Source: Bacteroidia bacterium (GTDB lineage Bacteria > Bacteroidota > Bacteroidia > Bacteroidales > Prolixibacteraceae). From it: DNA of 64,000 bases. The notes under the pieces are model-generated. The model saw only the letters and a program-made list of their open reading frames with translations, was not told the DNA's origin and did no database searches. Positions 41,139-51,003 of this stretch are shown here, one piece after another (the stretch's first letter is position 1; each line of letters opens with the position of its first letter). The DNA lies in the NCBI GenBank assembly GCA_026391315.1, contig JAPLDT010000037.1, positions 33,187 through 97,186 on the forward strand, read 5' to 3'. The translations under genes and the position numbers were made by a program.

Positions 41139-41976
41139 ATATTTCTTTAGGTTCCAAAAGATATAACTCGACTGGTTGTAATTGATTATTTACCATTTTA
41201 TAATACTCAGGAAGAATTTCAATTCCAATGGAATTTCTTTTCATTCTGTTAGCAACGGATAAAGTCGTTCCTGAACCCATAAAAGGGTCAAGTACAATAT
41301 CATTTTCTTTTGTAAAAAGTTTTATAAACCATTCTGGCAATTCTTCGGGGAATGCTGCGCTATGATTTTTATTATTGCACTCTGTCGCTAAGTGCAAAAC
41401 ATTAGTTGGAAATGCTTTGTCTCTGTCTATCCAGTTTGAAATATTCTTACCAAAACCGCTTCCAACTTTTGAGTTGTCACGAACTTTGTCGGTGTCAGAA
41501 AGTTTTTTTAAACGTGTTTTTGCCCAATCACCCATTGGAACCATAACTTCCTCTTGATACATATTGAAGTGCTTGTCCTTGTTGAATTGTAACAGTCTTT
41601 CCCAAGAGTCACGAAAACGGTTAGGCCACTTACCAGGATAAGAATTTTTCTTGTGCCATATAAACTCTTCAGTCCATAACCAACCTTGTTTACGCATCGC
41701 AATGATAAGTTCCATTACATAAGTACTACGTTCACCTTCAACAACTTTTTCTTTTATGTTTAAAATAAAAGTCCCTGTTGGCTTTAAGACTCTCAAAAGT
41801 TGCTCCGATATTGGCAGAAACCATTCAACATATTTGTCGGGATGAATTCCTCCGTAAGTGCTTTTACGTTGGTCTGCATATGGTGGTGATGTTACAATAA
41901 GGTCAACAGAATTGTCAAGAAGTTTCTTCAATTCCTTTCTGCTATCACCAAGATATAAATCAGTTGTTATCTTCAT
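41098..41976 (-). CDS. Type II DNA methyltransferase, beta class (N4-cytosine or N6-adenine)
   Basis: 292 residues. Catalytic motif IV TSPPY at 29-33 comes before the AdoMet-binding motif I (DPFMGSGTTLSVANRM near 237), the order of the beta class. The S-PP-Y form is most common in N4-cytosine enzymes, though some N6-adenine ones have it. It protects host DNA against the partner endonuclease, whose gene overlaps its 3' end. The gene has a good upstream promoter and is the first of the module. Confidence 0.9.
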   Translation of the reverse strand: MKITTDLYLGDSRKELKKLLDNSVDLIVTSPPYADQRKSTYGGIHPDKYVEWFLPISEQLLRVLKPTGTFILNIKEKVVEGERSTYVMELIIAMRKQGWLWTEEFIWHKKNSYPGKWPNRFRDSWERLLQFNKDKHFNMYQEEVMVPMGDWAKTRLKKLSDTDKVRDNSKVGSGFGKNISNWIDRDKAFPTNVLHLATECNNKNHSAAFPEELPEWFIKLFTKENDIVLDPFMGSGTTLSVANRMKRNSIGIEILPEYYKMVNNQLQPVELYLLEPKEIYEKAEPKRRVAVR

Positions 41977-41996
41977 ATTTTAATATCGTCTATCTG

Positions 41997-42029
41997 CAAA
42001 TCTAGCTTTTTTTGAACTATATTATTCAA
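41997..42029 (-). promoter_or_regulatory. Promoter of the restriction-modification module
   Basis: On the minus strand, TTG (42029-42027), 22 bases, then TAGATTTG (42004-41997), an exact TAnnTTTG box. The spacing is one or two bases longer than usual. Transcription would start about 15 bases before the methyltransferase ATG. Confidence 0.5.
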
Positions 42030-42078
42030 CCTGTTCATAAGTCGTAAAATCTTGCAATGTCGGTGGTTTTAGAATGAC

Positions 42079-42085
42079 GCCTAAC
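42079..42085 (-). other. Cassette-boundary-like GTTRRRY site
   Basis: The minus strand reads GTTAGGC followed by GTCATTC, the form commonly seen at the 5' end of an integrated integron cassette (GTTRRRY). With the attC-like site at 39948-40077 it brackets the methyltransferase, endonuclease and Cys-rich genes in the correct orientation. A seven-base match alone is weak evidence, and no second attC was seen upstream of it. Confidence 0.35.
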
Positions 42086-42157
42086 TTTGAAATAAACGCA
42101 AAAAGAAGGCACTTGAACACCCAAATATAAAGAATTGGTATTGAAAAACAGGTTTCA

Positions 42158-44038
42158 ATGCTAAATGATGTAATTTTGTATCCAAGAAACTCAATTTTGA
42201 ACGAATATAAAATCAGCAATTGGTTGCCCACCACTATCAAAGAGGTTCGGGCTTTGGGATGGGAGGAGGTTGATGTCGTCCTCTTCTCGGGTGATGCCTA
42301 TGTTGACCATCCATCCTTTGGTGCGGCAGTAATCGGCCGTATCCTGGAGCGGGAGGGACTGAAAGTTGCCATCGTGCCACAGCCGAACTGGCAGGATGAC
42401 CTTCGCGATTTCAAAAAAATGGGAAAACCAAGACTCTTCTTCGCCATAACAGCCGGATGCATGGATTCAATGGTCAACCATTACACGGCCAACAAACGCA
42501 AACGGTCGAATGATGCTTATACTCCCGGCGACAGAGCAGGCGCCCGACCGGATTATGCCACCATCGTCTATTCGAACATCCTTAAAAAACTCTACCCCGA
42601 CGTACCATTGATTATCGGAGGTATCGAAGCCTCCCTGCGCCGGGTAACCCATTACGACTATTGGTCTGACAGATTAAAACCAAGCATATTGATTGAGAGT
42701 CAAGCCGATCTGCTCTTCTACGGGATGGGGGAAAAATCGCTTATTGTGCTGGTAGAACAACTTCGGGCCGGAAAAAAGCTAAAGGAGTTGACAGATATTC
42801 CGCAAACTGCATTCGTGTTGCAAAAGGAACAAGCCATACCATCCGACGCCTCCTGGGACGAAATTGAGCTATTTGACTATGAAGCTTGCCAGGCTGAAAA
42901 GATCAACTATGCACGCAATTTTAAAGTTATTGAAGAGGAGTCTAACCGGATGGAACCGGAGACCAGGCTCATTCAAGCACATGGGGATCAAAAAGTGGTG
43001 ATCAATCCTGCATGGCCGCCGCTGAGCACGGAAGAGGCCGATCTTTACAGTGACCTGCCTTTTACCAGGCTGCCGCATCCCAAATACAACGGCAAGGGAG
43101 CCATTCCGGCCTACGAAATGATAAGGCACTCCATCAATATCCACAGGGGTTGTTTTGGGGGATGCGGATTTTGCACCATTTCTGCCCATCAGGGTAAATT
43201 CATCGCTTCAAGATCCGAAGCATCTGTTCTCCGGGAGGCCGAACAGGTAACGAAAATGCCCGATTTCAAGGGATACATATCCGATGTTGGCGGTCCGTCT
43301 GCCAATATGTACAAGATGGCCGGAATACATCTCTCTATTTGCCAGTCATGTAAAAGGCCCTCCTGCATTTACCCGACTGTATGTAAAAACCTGGATATCG
43401 ACCACCGACCGATGAGCAGGCTTTACGACAAGGTATCCAATATCCAGGGAGTAAAGAAAGCTTTCATTGGCAGCGGAATCCGTTACGACCTTATCTTTCA
43501 CAGGGTCGAAGATGAGCAGGTCAACCAGGGAAACCTAGACTATCTTGATCAGGTCATTGAGAAGCATGTTTCAGGCCGGCTAAAAGTAGCACCTGAACAT
43601 ACTGAGGATAAAGTACTTACAATTATGCGCAAACCTTCCTTCTCCCAGTTTGCCCTACTCAGGAAATTCTTTGACAGAACCAACGAGAAATATGGATTGA
43701 AGCAACAGCTGATTCCTTATTTTATCTCCAGTCACCCGGGAAGCACTGTCGAATCCATGGCCGATCTGGCAGCCAAAATGAAGGAGCAGAATTTCAAATT
43801 GGAGCAGGTCCAGGACTTCACTCCTACCCCAATGACCCTTGCTACCGTAATCTATTACACCGGCTACCATCCCTATACACTCGAAAAAGTATATACGGCC
43901 AAAACCTCTGAGCAAAAACAGGCCCAGAAAAAGTTCTTCTTTTGGTACAAAAGTGAATTTAGGAAAGAGCTGACAGCCGAACTCCGCAAAATCGACAGAC
44001 CCGATCTGGAGAAGATTCTGTTTGGCAGTCAGAAGTAA
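42158..44038 (+). CDS. YgiQ-family radical SAM protein
   Basis: 626 residues. Family N-terminal domain (WLPTTIKEVRALGWEEVDVVLFSGDAYVDHPSFG), then the radical SAM 4Fe-4S motif C-x3-C-x2-C in RGCFGGCGFCTISAHQG, and a C-terminal DUF3362-like part (FKLEQVQDFTPTPMTLATVIYYTG). YgiQ proteins are conserved, but their reaction is not established. A second Cys cluster CQSCKRPSCIYPTVC near residue 400 may bind another cluster. Single gene, divergent from the restriction-modification module. Confidence 0.93.
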   Translation: MLNDVILYPRNSILNEYKISNWLPTTIKEVRALGWEEVDVVLFSGDAYVDHPSFGAAVIGRILEREGLKVAIVPQPNWQDDLRDFKKMGKPRLFFAITAGCMDSMVNHYTANKRKRSNDAYTPGDRAGARPDYATIVYSNILKKLYPDVPLIIGGIEASLRRVTHYDYWSDRLKPSILIESQADLLFYGMGEKSLIVLVEQLRAGKKLKELTDIPQTAFVLQKEQAIPSDASWDEIELFDYEACQAEKINYARNFKVIEEESNRMEPETRLIQAHGDQKVVINPAWPPLSTEEADLYSDLPFTRLPHPKYNGKGAIPAYEMIRHSINIHRGCFGGCGFCTISAHQGKFIASRSEASVLREAEQVTKMPDFKGYISDVGGPSANMYKMAGIHLSICQSCKRPSCIYPTVCKNLDIDHRPMSRLYDKVSNIQGVKKAFIGSGIRYDLIFHRVEDEQVNQGNLDYLDQVIEKHVSGRLKVAPEHTEDKVLTIMRKPSFSQFALLRKFFDRTNEKYGLKQQLIPYFISSHPGSTVESMADLAAKMKEQNFKLEQVQDFTPTPMTLATVIYYTGYHPYTLEKVYTAKTSEQKQAQKKFFFWYKSEFRKELTAELRKIDRPDLEKILFGSQK

Positions 44039-44098
44039 TTTGTAACTACTTGTATTTATGCGATTTCAACCGACAAATACCAATGTCTTTGTTTGAAG

Positions 44099-44557
44099 CT
44101 ATTTGTGCATTTGGATAGTACAAATATTATGTGACTCACTGAAGACAAATTTTAATTTTTCAAAAGTGGGCATACCGGATAAAAGTGAAAGCTGCCAATT
44201 GTTCGAATATCCCAGTGGTTCATTAGGGATTCCCCATCGATGGTCAATGATACCATTGGAATTTTGATCATGTACTATTATGGCTCCATAAAATCCGTAA
44301 GATAGATTCTTAAAGACAACAACTGCCTTTTTTTCAATAATTTTTGCTTCTAACTGCATGAATGGGTTCTTGGGAATTTTATCATCTTTCCGGAATAATT
44401 GCACAATTACCTGACCCGAATTATCTGCAAAACCGGATATATTGAAAGTTAGCGAACCTGCAGATACTACTCTTTGTGAATAGACTTCAGTTGTCAGAAA
44501 TAATCCGAAACCTATTAATCCTAAGATAATTTTATACATACTGATTTTTTTATTCAT
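44099..44557 (-). CDS. Exported DUF2141-family protein
   Basis: 152 residues from ATG 44557, which overlaps the permease 3' end. An N-terminal signal peptide (MYKIILGLIGFGLFLTTEVYSQ) is followed by a small beta-sandwich domain typical of DUF2141 (SGQVIVQLFRKDD, LSYGFYGAIIVHDQNSNGIIDHRWGIPNEPLGYSNN). The family is common in Bacteroidetes and proteobacteria; function unknown. Cotranscribed with the ABC exporter genes. Confidence 0.85.
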   Translation of the reverse strand: MNKKISMYKIILGLIGFGLFLTTEVYSQRVVSAGSLTFNISGFADNSGQVIVQLFRKDDKIPKNPFMQLEAKIIEKKAVVVFKNLSYGFYGAIIVHDQNSNGIIDHRWGIPNEPLGYSNNWQLSLLSGMPTFEKLKFVFSESHNICTIQMHK

Positions 44558-46919
44558 ATGACAAAGCTTTGTGTGTTGGAATCTGAACAGCCGATTTAGC
44601 AGGTATTCTGCTGGCAAGCCATCCAAAAAGAAGTGTAATTAATAAAGTAATCAAAAAACCTGAAGGACTAAAGGCATATTGAAGTATTGCTTCCTTGCCT
44701 AACATTAAATTTCCAAAGAATATGGCTGCCAATTGACTCAAAGGATAGGCAAGCAGTAAACCCAGCAAAATACTCGAAATACTGACAACCATTCCTTCCA
44801 TAACAAACAGTGAATAAATCACTTTGGGGGCAGCCCCTATGGCACGCATGACACCAATTTCCCGGGTGCGTTCCAAAATATTGATCCCTGTAGCTGAGGC
44901 CATTCCAATCGCACTCACCACCAAAACTAAAAAAGACAGCAAAACAATGGTTGTTAAGATAATATTCAGGTGATCATAAATAATTTTAACTCTTTCAGCC
45001 TGCGACATAACATAGAGAACTTTAAAATCCGTAGGAGCTATGGACTTTTCAATTTCTCTTTTCAACTCTACCACCTTTTCGTAAGTGTGATCTCCGGCTA
45101 CAAACATCAAACTATTTATCAAATGATCAGGATTAAACAGGGAATCATATTTTTCAATGTCCATATAGATCTTTGGTTTTTCAAATTGTTCTGCGATACC
45201 TACCAATTTGCCCTTTATATTTTTTTCACCAATCATCAGTATAACATATGATCCTACTGCCGGATGATTGTAAAGATCGCATGCTTGCTGATTCATCACG
45301 ATCTCAAGCTCACCGGAAGAGGACAGCCACGATCCATTTATTATTTTTAATTTCAACAATTCGCTATTATATGGAAGTACCACAATACCAGCCCCTTTGT
45401 TGGTTGAAAGTAAATTTGACTGGATCTGCCCCCGACCTCCGTTCCACATTTCAATTTTTTTTACATTTTGAAGTGATGAAAAAGGACGAAGTGCTGCTTC
45501 CCGTGAGACTTGGTCTCCAAGAACTACCTGAACATCATACCGCAATTCGCTTTTCAAATTCGAAAGCAGGTTCCATAACGACTGTCTTACGTTGAAACCA
45601 GTACTAAAAATGGCCACTCCCAAGGCCATGGCCATGATGGTTACCGCCAATCGCCGGCTGTTTCGCAATGAATTTCGAATGGCAAGAATAAAAGAACTAG
45701 AATCAGAAATCCTTTTCGAAAATTTAAATTCCCGAAGAGATACCTTTTGAGAAATTCCATAATCGGCCAAAGCCTGCCTGACTGAAATGCTTGTACCTTT
45801 CAAAACAATTCCGAAAGAGAGTAAAACTGGAAGCAACAAACTGGCAGCAAAAAGCATGACATATACAAATACTGGGAGACTGGTTGTGAGGATATTAAAA
45901 TTAAGCTTCCAGGCTACGAAATACGAGAATGCGTACCCGCTGGCAACCGACAGGGGTATGGCAATAATTCCGGCGCTAAATCCCATTAAAAGCAACATGG
46001 CAATGTAAATTTGAAATACCTGGTATTGAGATCCTCCAATGGCTTTTAGAATTCCTATCTGCCTTACCTGGCTGGCCATCACCGACCTCATTAACTGGGA
46101 AACCAAAACTGCCCCCATGATAAATGCCAGCATACCTATTGATCCGACTAAAAATATCAATGTATCAAGCTGCCATTGATGGGGATGCTGGTTAAATTTA
46201 GGAATCTCTACAGAACTTATTGTTATCCCGTTGGTGTTTAATTCCTTCACTAGAATATCCGAAACCTTTTTTACATCTTCGTCTGAATGGACATTGTTCA
46301 AACGAACGATTAATCGTTGGTTGTTAGGTAACCCGGTCATTTTTTTGTAGCTGCTTTTATCTGTATACGCGTAAATAAAAGCATCCTGAGTTGCCGGAGC
46401 CTGAGCCGGATCAAAACAAATTCCGCTCACTTTAACATTTAGCATATTTCCGTCGATTCTCACCCGGGGCGAATCTCCAACATCAATTTTTGTAATGTGT
46501 TTGCAATCACGTTCAATCAGTATCGTACCTGCGTCCGGCGCTCTTTTCTCAGTTTCGGGAAATATGCGGGCCAGTTTGAACTTTTCAAAATCTTCTACTC
46601 CATATAGCCAAAGTGGAATCCAGTCATTTGGAGAAATTTCAATTCTTTGCAGTGAAAAATCCCGCAATTCTGCTGTTTCAACTTCAGGTTTTTCAGTGAA
46701 TTGCTGCAAATTCAATTTTTCAAACTGATTGGAATGAAATACTACCTGAGATGGGTTCGTGCTTTGATAGTTCGCATTTAAATCGTTTGCAAGGACAAAA
46801 TAGGAAACGAAAACCGTACCAACGCCCCAAATTCCCAATACCAAGGCGAATACAACCAGCAATGTACGTCCCGGACTGACAAGCAAGTCACTAAACGTCT
46901 TTTTTAATTTCATTCTCAT
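44550..46919 (-). CDS. ABC transporter permease, FtsX/MacB-like, two FtsX units
   Basis: 789 residues. An N-terminal anchor helix, a periplasmic domain, three helices (FLVGSIGMLAFIMGAVLV region), a second N-terminal anchor (RRLAVTIMAMALGVAIF), another periplasmic domain, and a final three-helix FtsX unit (TTIVLLSFLVLVVSAIGMASATGINILERTREIGVMRAIGA). This is the double-FtsX layout of LolCE/MacB-type mechanotransmitting exporters. Substrate unknown. The ATPase gene is 5 bases upstream. Confidence 0.9.
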   Translation of the reverse strand: MRMKLKKTFSDLLVSPGRTLLVVFALVLGIWGVGTVFVSYFVLANDLNANYQSTNPSQVVFHSNQFEKLNLQQFTEKPEVETAELRDFSLQRIEISPNDWIPLWLYGVEDFEKFKLARIFPETEKRAPDAGTILIERDCKHITKIDVGDSPRVRIDGNMLNVKVSGICFDPAQAPATQDAFIYAYTDKSSYKKMTGLPNNQRLIVRLNNVHSDEDVKKVSDILVKELNTNGITISSVEIPKFNQHPHQWQLDTLIFLVGSIGMLAFIMGAVLVSQLMRSVMASQVRQIGILKAIGGSQYQVFQIYIAMLLLMGFSAGIIAIPLSVASGYAFSYFVAWKLNFNILTTSLPVFVYVMLFAASLLLPVLLSFGIVLKGTSISVRQALADYGISQKVSLREFKFSKRISDSSSFILAIRNSLRNSRRLAVTIMAMALGVAIFSTGFNVRQSLWNLLSNLKSELRYDVQVVLGDQVSREAALRPFSSLQNVKKIEMWNGGRGQIQSNLLSTNKGAGIVVLPYNSELLKLKIINGSWLSSSGELEIVMNQQACDLYNHPAVGSYVILMIGEKNIKGKLVGIAEQFEKPKIYMDIEKYDSLFNPDHLINSLMFVAGDHTYEKVVELKREIEKSIAPTDFKVLYVMSQAERVKIIYDHLNIILTTIVLLSFLVLVVSAIGMASATGINILERTREIGVMRAIGAAPKVIYSLFVMEGMVVSISSILLGLLLAYPLSQLAAIFFGNLMLGKEAILQYAFSPSGFLITLLITLLFGWLASRIPAKSAVQIPTHKALSYE

Positions 46920-46924
46920 GGCTG

Positions 46925-47629
46925 CTAATTTTGTGAATTTTGTACTTCAATTTCTCCATCCACCAAATTAACGATGCGATGATACTTCAAAGCAGTGTTC
47001 CTTTCATGTGTAACCACAATCACCGTTTTCCCTGACCTGGCAAGAGAGCTAAAAATTGAATTGATTGAATCGGCTGTTTTGCTGTCGAGATTGCCGGTCG
47101 GTTCATCGGCTACAATGATCTCGGGATTGTTTGCCAACGCCCGCGCAATAGCCGCCCGTTGTTGCTCTCCTCCCGATAAGGAAGCAGGCATTTTATCTGC
47201 CTGATCTGCAATACCAACCTGAGTCAGCAAATCCTGAACTCGTTTTAAACGATCCGGATTTGGAATAACATCCACAAACTCCATGGCAAGAAGAATATTT
47301 TCCCGGATCGTTAGCGTAGGGATTAATTGAAAGAACTGAAACACGATGCCGATGTTTTTGCCTCTCCATTTTGCAAGTTTACTTTCATTCAATTGCCCGA
47401 TAGTCACATCTCTCACCTTTATAGAACCACTTGTCGGATGGTCTATCCCGGTGATCATATTTAGCAATGTTGATTTTCCACTGCCTGATTTACCTGTAAT
47501 AGCCAGATATTCACCTTTTTGCACAAAAAGATTAATATTTTTCAGGGCTGTAAACTTTCTTTCCTGAGAAAGGAATTCTTTGGTAACATCCTGAAGGGAT
47601 AGAATTAATTCATTCGTTTCTATAGTCAT
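46925..47629 (-). CDS. ABC transporter ATP-binding protein, LolD/MacB type
   Basis: 234 residues. Walker [11 protein letters not shown]-loop [12 protein letters not shown], signature [15 protein letters not shown], Walker [14 protein letters not shown]-loop VTHE. The E-P-T-G-N-L-D form and short length are typical of LolD/MacB-like ATPases. It powers the FtsX-type permease encoded next. Confidence 0.95.
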   Translation of the reverse strand: MTIETNELILSLQDVTKEFLSQERKFTALKNINLFVQKGEYLAITGKSGSGKSTLLNMITGIDHPTSGSIKVRDVTIGQLNESKLAKWRGKNIGIVFQFFQLIPTLTIRENILLAMEFVDVIPNPDRLKRVQDLLTQVGIADQADKMPASLSGGEQQRAAIARALANNPEIIVADEPTGNLDSKTADSINSIFSSLARSGKTVIVVTHERNTALKYHRIVNLVDGEIEVQNSQN

Positions 47630-47713
47630 AATGTTTAATATTTATGACCACAAAAATGCCGGAAATCAATCCTGATTAGTTTGCATAACTTGGGGTGATG
47701 TTTGCAAATCTTG

Positions 47714-48655
47714 CTATTTTATTTTTATTGGGAACATAAGGTTCCGCGCAATTTTCTCATAAGATTGTTTTGCAGGATTTTCCTCAAACTGTTCATAACA
47801 AATCATTTCTGAAATTGTATATCCCAATGAATCAATAACGCTATGGTTTAAACTAATGAGCGATTCCAATGTTTCATTGATGTCCCCGGTCATTTCATAA
47901 TTGATATACTGACCTTTTTTAAAGTCAAGTACATCAATTCCTTTGGAAGCTTTAATATCAATACCCAAATCAATTCCGCAAAGGTAGCGGCACTTGTCGT
48001 AAGGGGTTATAAAAGGAAAATCGAGCCAAATCCCGAAGTATCTGGTCGATGAGGTTATTAAATTCTGCGGTATTGCCCACTGAAGCAGGCTTTTAAATGC
48101 AAATGAAATATTTTCCTTGTGACTTAGCGTCGTTTGAATAGCTGCAATCTTAAATGGATAAATCGTTTTAACAATGGGAGTGGAAGCTATCTTTACCGTA
48201 TCATTTTTTTTCTGAATATTCGTGATAGGAGTTATCCATGATGTTTCTTGCAGGTGGATGAATTGATTCTTCCTATTGTTTATTTTATACAATTCCTCAT
48301 GTGAAAGTCCTTTGTACAATTCAGCTGAAATTCCATAAAAATTTTTAAATGCTCTGCTAAAGATTGAATTGGATGAAAAACCACAACCCGCTGCAATTTC
48401 CTGAATTGCCAGATTGGGAAATAATAACATGAAATGCGCCGCTCTTTCCAGCCGAAGCCTGATTACATATTGCTTCGGCGTTTCCAGAATTGAATCAGAA
48501 AATATTTTTTTAAAATGGAATGGAGAATAATTGGCTATCCTGGCTAAAGTATCCAGGGAAACATCACCAGCAAGGTTTTGATTTATATAATTTAATACCT
48601 TACTTATGGCTTGTTGGTACTGAGGCTTTACTGAATGACTATTTGTGTACATCAT
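47714..48655 (-). CDS. AraC-family regulator with C-terminal GyrI-like effector domain
   Basis: 313 residues. HTH pair at 15-115 (VSLDTLARIANYSPFHFKKIFSD; IQEIAAGCGFSSNSIFSRAFKNFYGISAELY), then a GyrI-like/AraC_E_bind domain (150-313) that binds small hydrophobic effectors in related proteins. The layout (HTH first) resembles Rob/SoxS-like multidrug regulators. It lies upstream of the ABC exporter on the same strand, 84 bases away, so control of the exporter is plausible. Confidence 0.88.
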   Translation of the reverse strand: MMYTNSHSVKPQYQQAISKVLNYINQNLAGDVSLDTLARIANYSPFHFKKIFSDSILETPKQYVIRLRLERAAHFMLLFPNLAIQEIAAGCGFSSNSIFSRAFKNFYGISAELYKGLSHEELYKINNRKNQFIHLQETSWITPITNIQKKNDTVKIASTPIVKTIYPFKIAAIQTTLSHKENISFAFKSLLQWAIPQNLITSSTRYFGIWLDFPFITPYDKCRYLCGIDLGIDIKASKGIDVLDFKKGQYINYEMTGDINETLESLISLNHSVIDSLGYTISEMICYEQFEENPAKQSYEKIARNLMFPIKIK

Positions 48656-48778
48656 GAGATTGGGAAGCAGGTTAATTTTGATTCACCCAGAGCCCTTTGG
48701 CGCCTTCAAATTTTTACCAATTAATTGACTTTCAATAACAATCAATGTAAAATGATAGCAGAATTGCCTATGCTGCGC

Positions 48779-49651
48779 CTATCTGTGGAACTTTTCCCCA
48801 ATGTACTCCAATCCCATTGCCAGACCGGTTCTCCAGTAACTCCAGCTATGTCCGCCATCCCTGACACGGTATTCGTGCGGAATGCCTAACTTCCTCATTT
48901 CTACATGCAGTGCGGAATTTCCAATAAAGAGAAAATCGTCATCGCCACAATCGATCCAGAAACGGACAGATTTAAGTTTATCCAAAGGAACTGAGTGGAT
49001 AAGATCCAGCGGATTGTTGGCTTTCCATGCATCATTAAGGCGGGCTTCTCCCTTCAGATCCTTTCCGAAAAGACCAGCAAAGTACATTTCAAATTCCTTG
49101 TCAGATTTTGTCCTGATCTCATCATCTGTGAATGTTCCTGAACTCAAAGCCACACATGTTGAGAAAAGATCCGTATGCTTCATGGAAAGCTTCAGCGCTC
49201 CGTATCCGCCCATGGAGAGTCCGGCAATGGCACGGCATTCTTTCTTCTGCCGAATTCGGTACTCCTTTTCAACATAGGGTATTAGTTCATTGATAAATGT
49301 ATCTTCCCAGTTGGTCTTCCCGTCATAGCTGTTACAATACCAAGTTAGTTTTCCGTCTGGAATGATGAGAATACAGGAAGGGAATTTTCCCTCCGAAATA
49401 CCTTTGTCTGCAATCCTGTTAGCCTCGCCAAACTGGATCCAGCCAGTCTCGTCGTCCGAGTATCCATGCAACAGATAGACAACCGGATAACTGCGTTGGG
49501 AGGTAGTATAGTCTTCCGGCAGGTAGACTGTATAGTTCATTTTCGAACCCGATTTCGAGGTAAAAGTCAGCGATTCAATCACTTTTCCCCCTTGAGGAAA
49601 AGCTGAAACCGAAAGGAACAGGAGACTCAGGATAAGAAGTAAATTTTTCAT
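48779..49651 (-). CDS. Secreted esterase, CE1/esterase-D type alpha/beta hydrolase
   Basis: 290 residues from ATG 49651, chosen because a clean signal peptide follows (MKNLLLILSLLFLSVSAFPQ). Nucleophile elbow GLSMGGYGAL, oxyanion region PVVYLLHGYSDDETGW, and a late histidine (RDGGHSWSYW) complete a Ser-Asp-His set. Similar proteins are acetyl- or feruloyl-esterases acting on plant polysaccharides. Beside an alpha-galactosidase gene, a role in glycan de-esterification is likely; the substrate is not known. Confidence 0.85.
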   Translation of the reverse strand: MKNLLLILSLLFLSVSAFPQGGKVIESLTFTSKSGSKMNYTVYLPEDYTTSQRSYPVVYLLHGYSDDETGWIQFGEANRIADKGISEGKFPSCILIIPDGKLTWYCNSYDGKTNWEDTFINELIPYVEKEYRIRQKKECRAIAGLSMGGYGALKLSMKHTDLFSTCVALSSGTFTDDEIRTKSDKEFEMYFAGLFGKDLKGEARLNDAWKANNPLDLIHSVPLDKLKSVRFWIDCGDDDFLFIGNSALHVEMRKLGIPHEYRVRDGGHSWSYWRTGLAMGLEYIGEKFHR

Positions 49652-49787
49652 TATTTCAATTATTTTATACTGGAAAAATAAGCATTTTCCCAATATAAAA
49701 TAATTGAGTTTTCATAGTATGCTGATAAAAGAGGTTTGCCTGAACGCTGAATGCAATCCATACAATGTTCCATCCAATGAAAATGAT

Positions 49788-50969
49788 TTACTTCTTCACA
49801 AAGCGATACACTTTAACCGAATGAGGCGGAATTTTAACATATTGGGTGGTTTTGTCCATTTTCACCTCTTTGTGTTCCCACAAATCCCTGACTTTATAAT
49901 CCTCCAGCTTGGATGGATCCGGTGGCCAGTAGTTATCATTGGCTTTCAGTAGAAAACTAAAATCAACCTGAATTTCCTTCTCTTCGTCTCCCCTATTTAA
50001 AAGGCAGACCGCTTTTTCGTCATTGGCTAATTTCTTAATCCATATTTCATAATCTCCATTGTGGCGAAAGCAAAAACCCTGTTTCCCCAGTTTATCCTGA
50101 TCGACTGCAATAACCTCTTTATTTGTAAGTATATCGATAGTTTCTGGTGTCATGCTTCCCAAATCGTTACCGGCAATTAACGGAGCAGCCAGCATGCACC
50201 ACAACGAAAAATGTGTTTTGTATTCTTCAGTGGTCATTCCTCCATTACCGACTTCCAGCATATCAGGATCATTCCAAAACCCGGGACCCGCATATTTTGC
50301 AAGGTCTTTTTGCTTATCCACAAGCATGATCATCGCATCCCACCGGTCCACAATATCCTGGGTTGTACGCCATAAATGTCCGACCTCCTTTGCCCACTCC
50401 CATGGTTTTGCACCGCCCCATTCACATATGCTAAACACGATCGGACGGCCTGCGGCATAAAGCGCATCGCGCATGGTCGTGTAGGAGATTTTGGCATCCT
50501 GATTTTCGGTATAACACCAATCATATTTCAGATAATCAACCTCCCAGCTCGCGTAGGTACGGGCATCCTGAAACTCATGGCCATAACCCCCAGGCCGCTT
50601 GCACGCACAGGTTTTTGTTCCTGCACATGAATATATTCCAAATTTCAAACCCTTTGAATGAATATAGTCGGCAAGATATTTTATCCCGTGCGGAAAATGC
50701 TCTTTATCAACAAGGATTTCACCGTTTGCATCCCGATCCATGCCGGCCCAGCAGTCATCAATCACAACATACTCATATCCGGCGTCCTTCATACCGCTAC
50801 TCACCATTGCATCTGCCATTCTAATAATGAGTTGTTCACTCACATCGCGGCGAAATTTATTCCAGGTATTCCAACCCATGGGTGGCGTTTTTGCCAATTG
50901 TTCATACTTCTGCGCTGGAGCATTCAAAAAAAAGAGCGCGACGACCATCAATAAAATAAATCTCCTCAT
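49788..50969 (-). CDS. Secreted GH27 alpha-galactosidase
   Basis: 393 residues with a signal peptide (LLMVVALFFLNAPAQ). GH27 landmarks: PPMGWNTWNKF, YEYVVIDDCW, FGIYSCAGTKTC, the nucleophile D in YLKYDWCY, and the acid/base region WRTTQDI. C-terminal beta domain follows. It would release terminal alpha-galactose. About 137 bases from the esterase gene; a short AT-rich spacer precedes the frameshifted DUF4432 gene. Confidence 0.92.
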   Translation of the reverse strand: MRRFILLMVVALFFLNAPAQKYEQLAKTPPMGWNTWNKFRRDVSEQLIIRMADAMVSSGMKDAGYEYVVIDDCWAGMDRDANGEILVDKEHFPHGIKYLADYIHSKGLKFGIYSCAGTKTCACKRPGGYGHEFQDARTYASWEVDYLKYDWCYTENQDAKISYTTMRDALYAAGRPIVFSICEWGGAKPWEWAKEVGHLWRTTQDIVDRWDAMIMLVDKQKDLAKYAGPGFWNDPDMLEVGNGGMTTEEYKTHFSLWCMLAAPLIAGNDLGSMTPETIDILTNKEVIAVDQDKLGKQGFCFRHNGDYEIWIKKLANDEKAVCLLNRGDEEKEIQVDFSFLLKANDNYWPPDPSKLEDYKVRDLWEHKEVKMDKTTQYVKIPPHSVKVYRFVKK

Positions 50970-51003
50970 CCTGATTCGTGTTAATAATTAATATTGAATT
51001 TCT

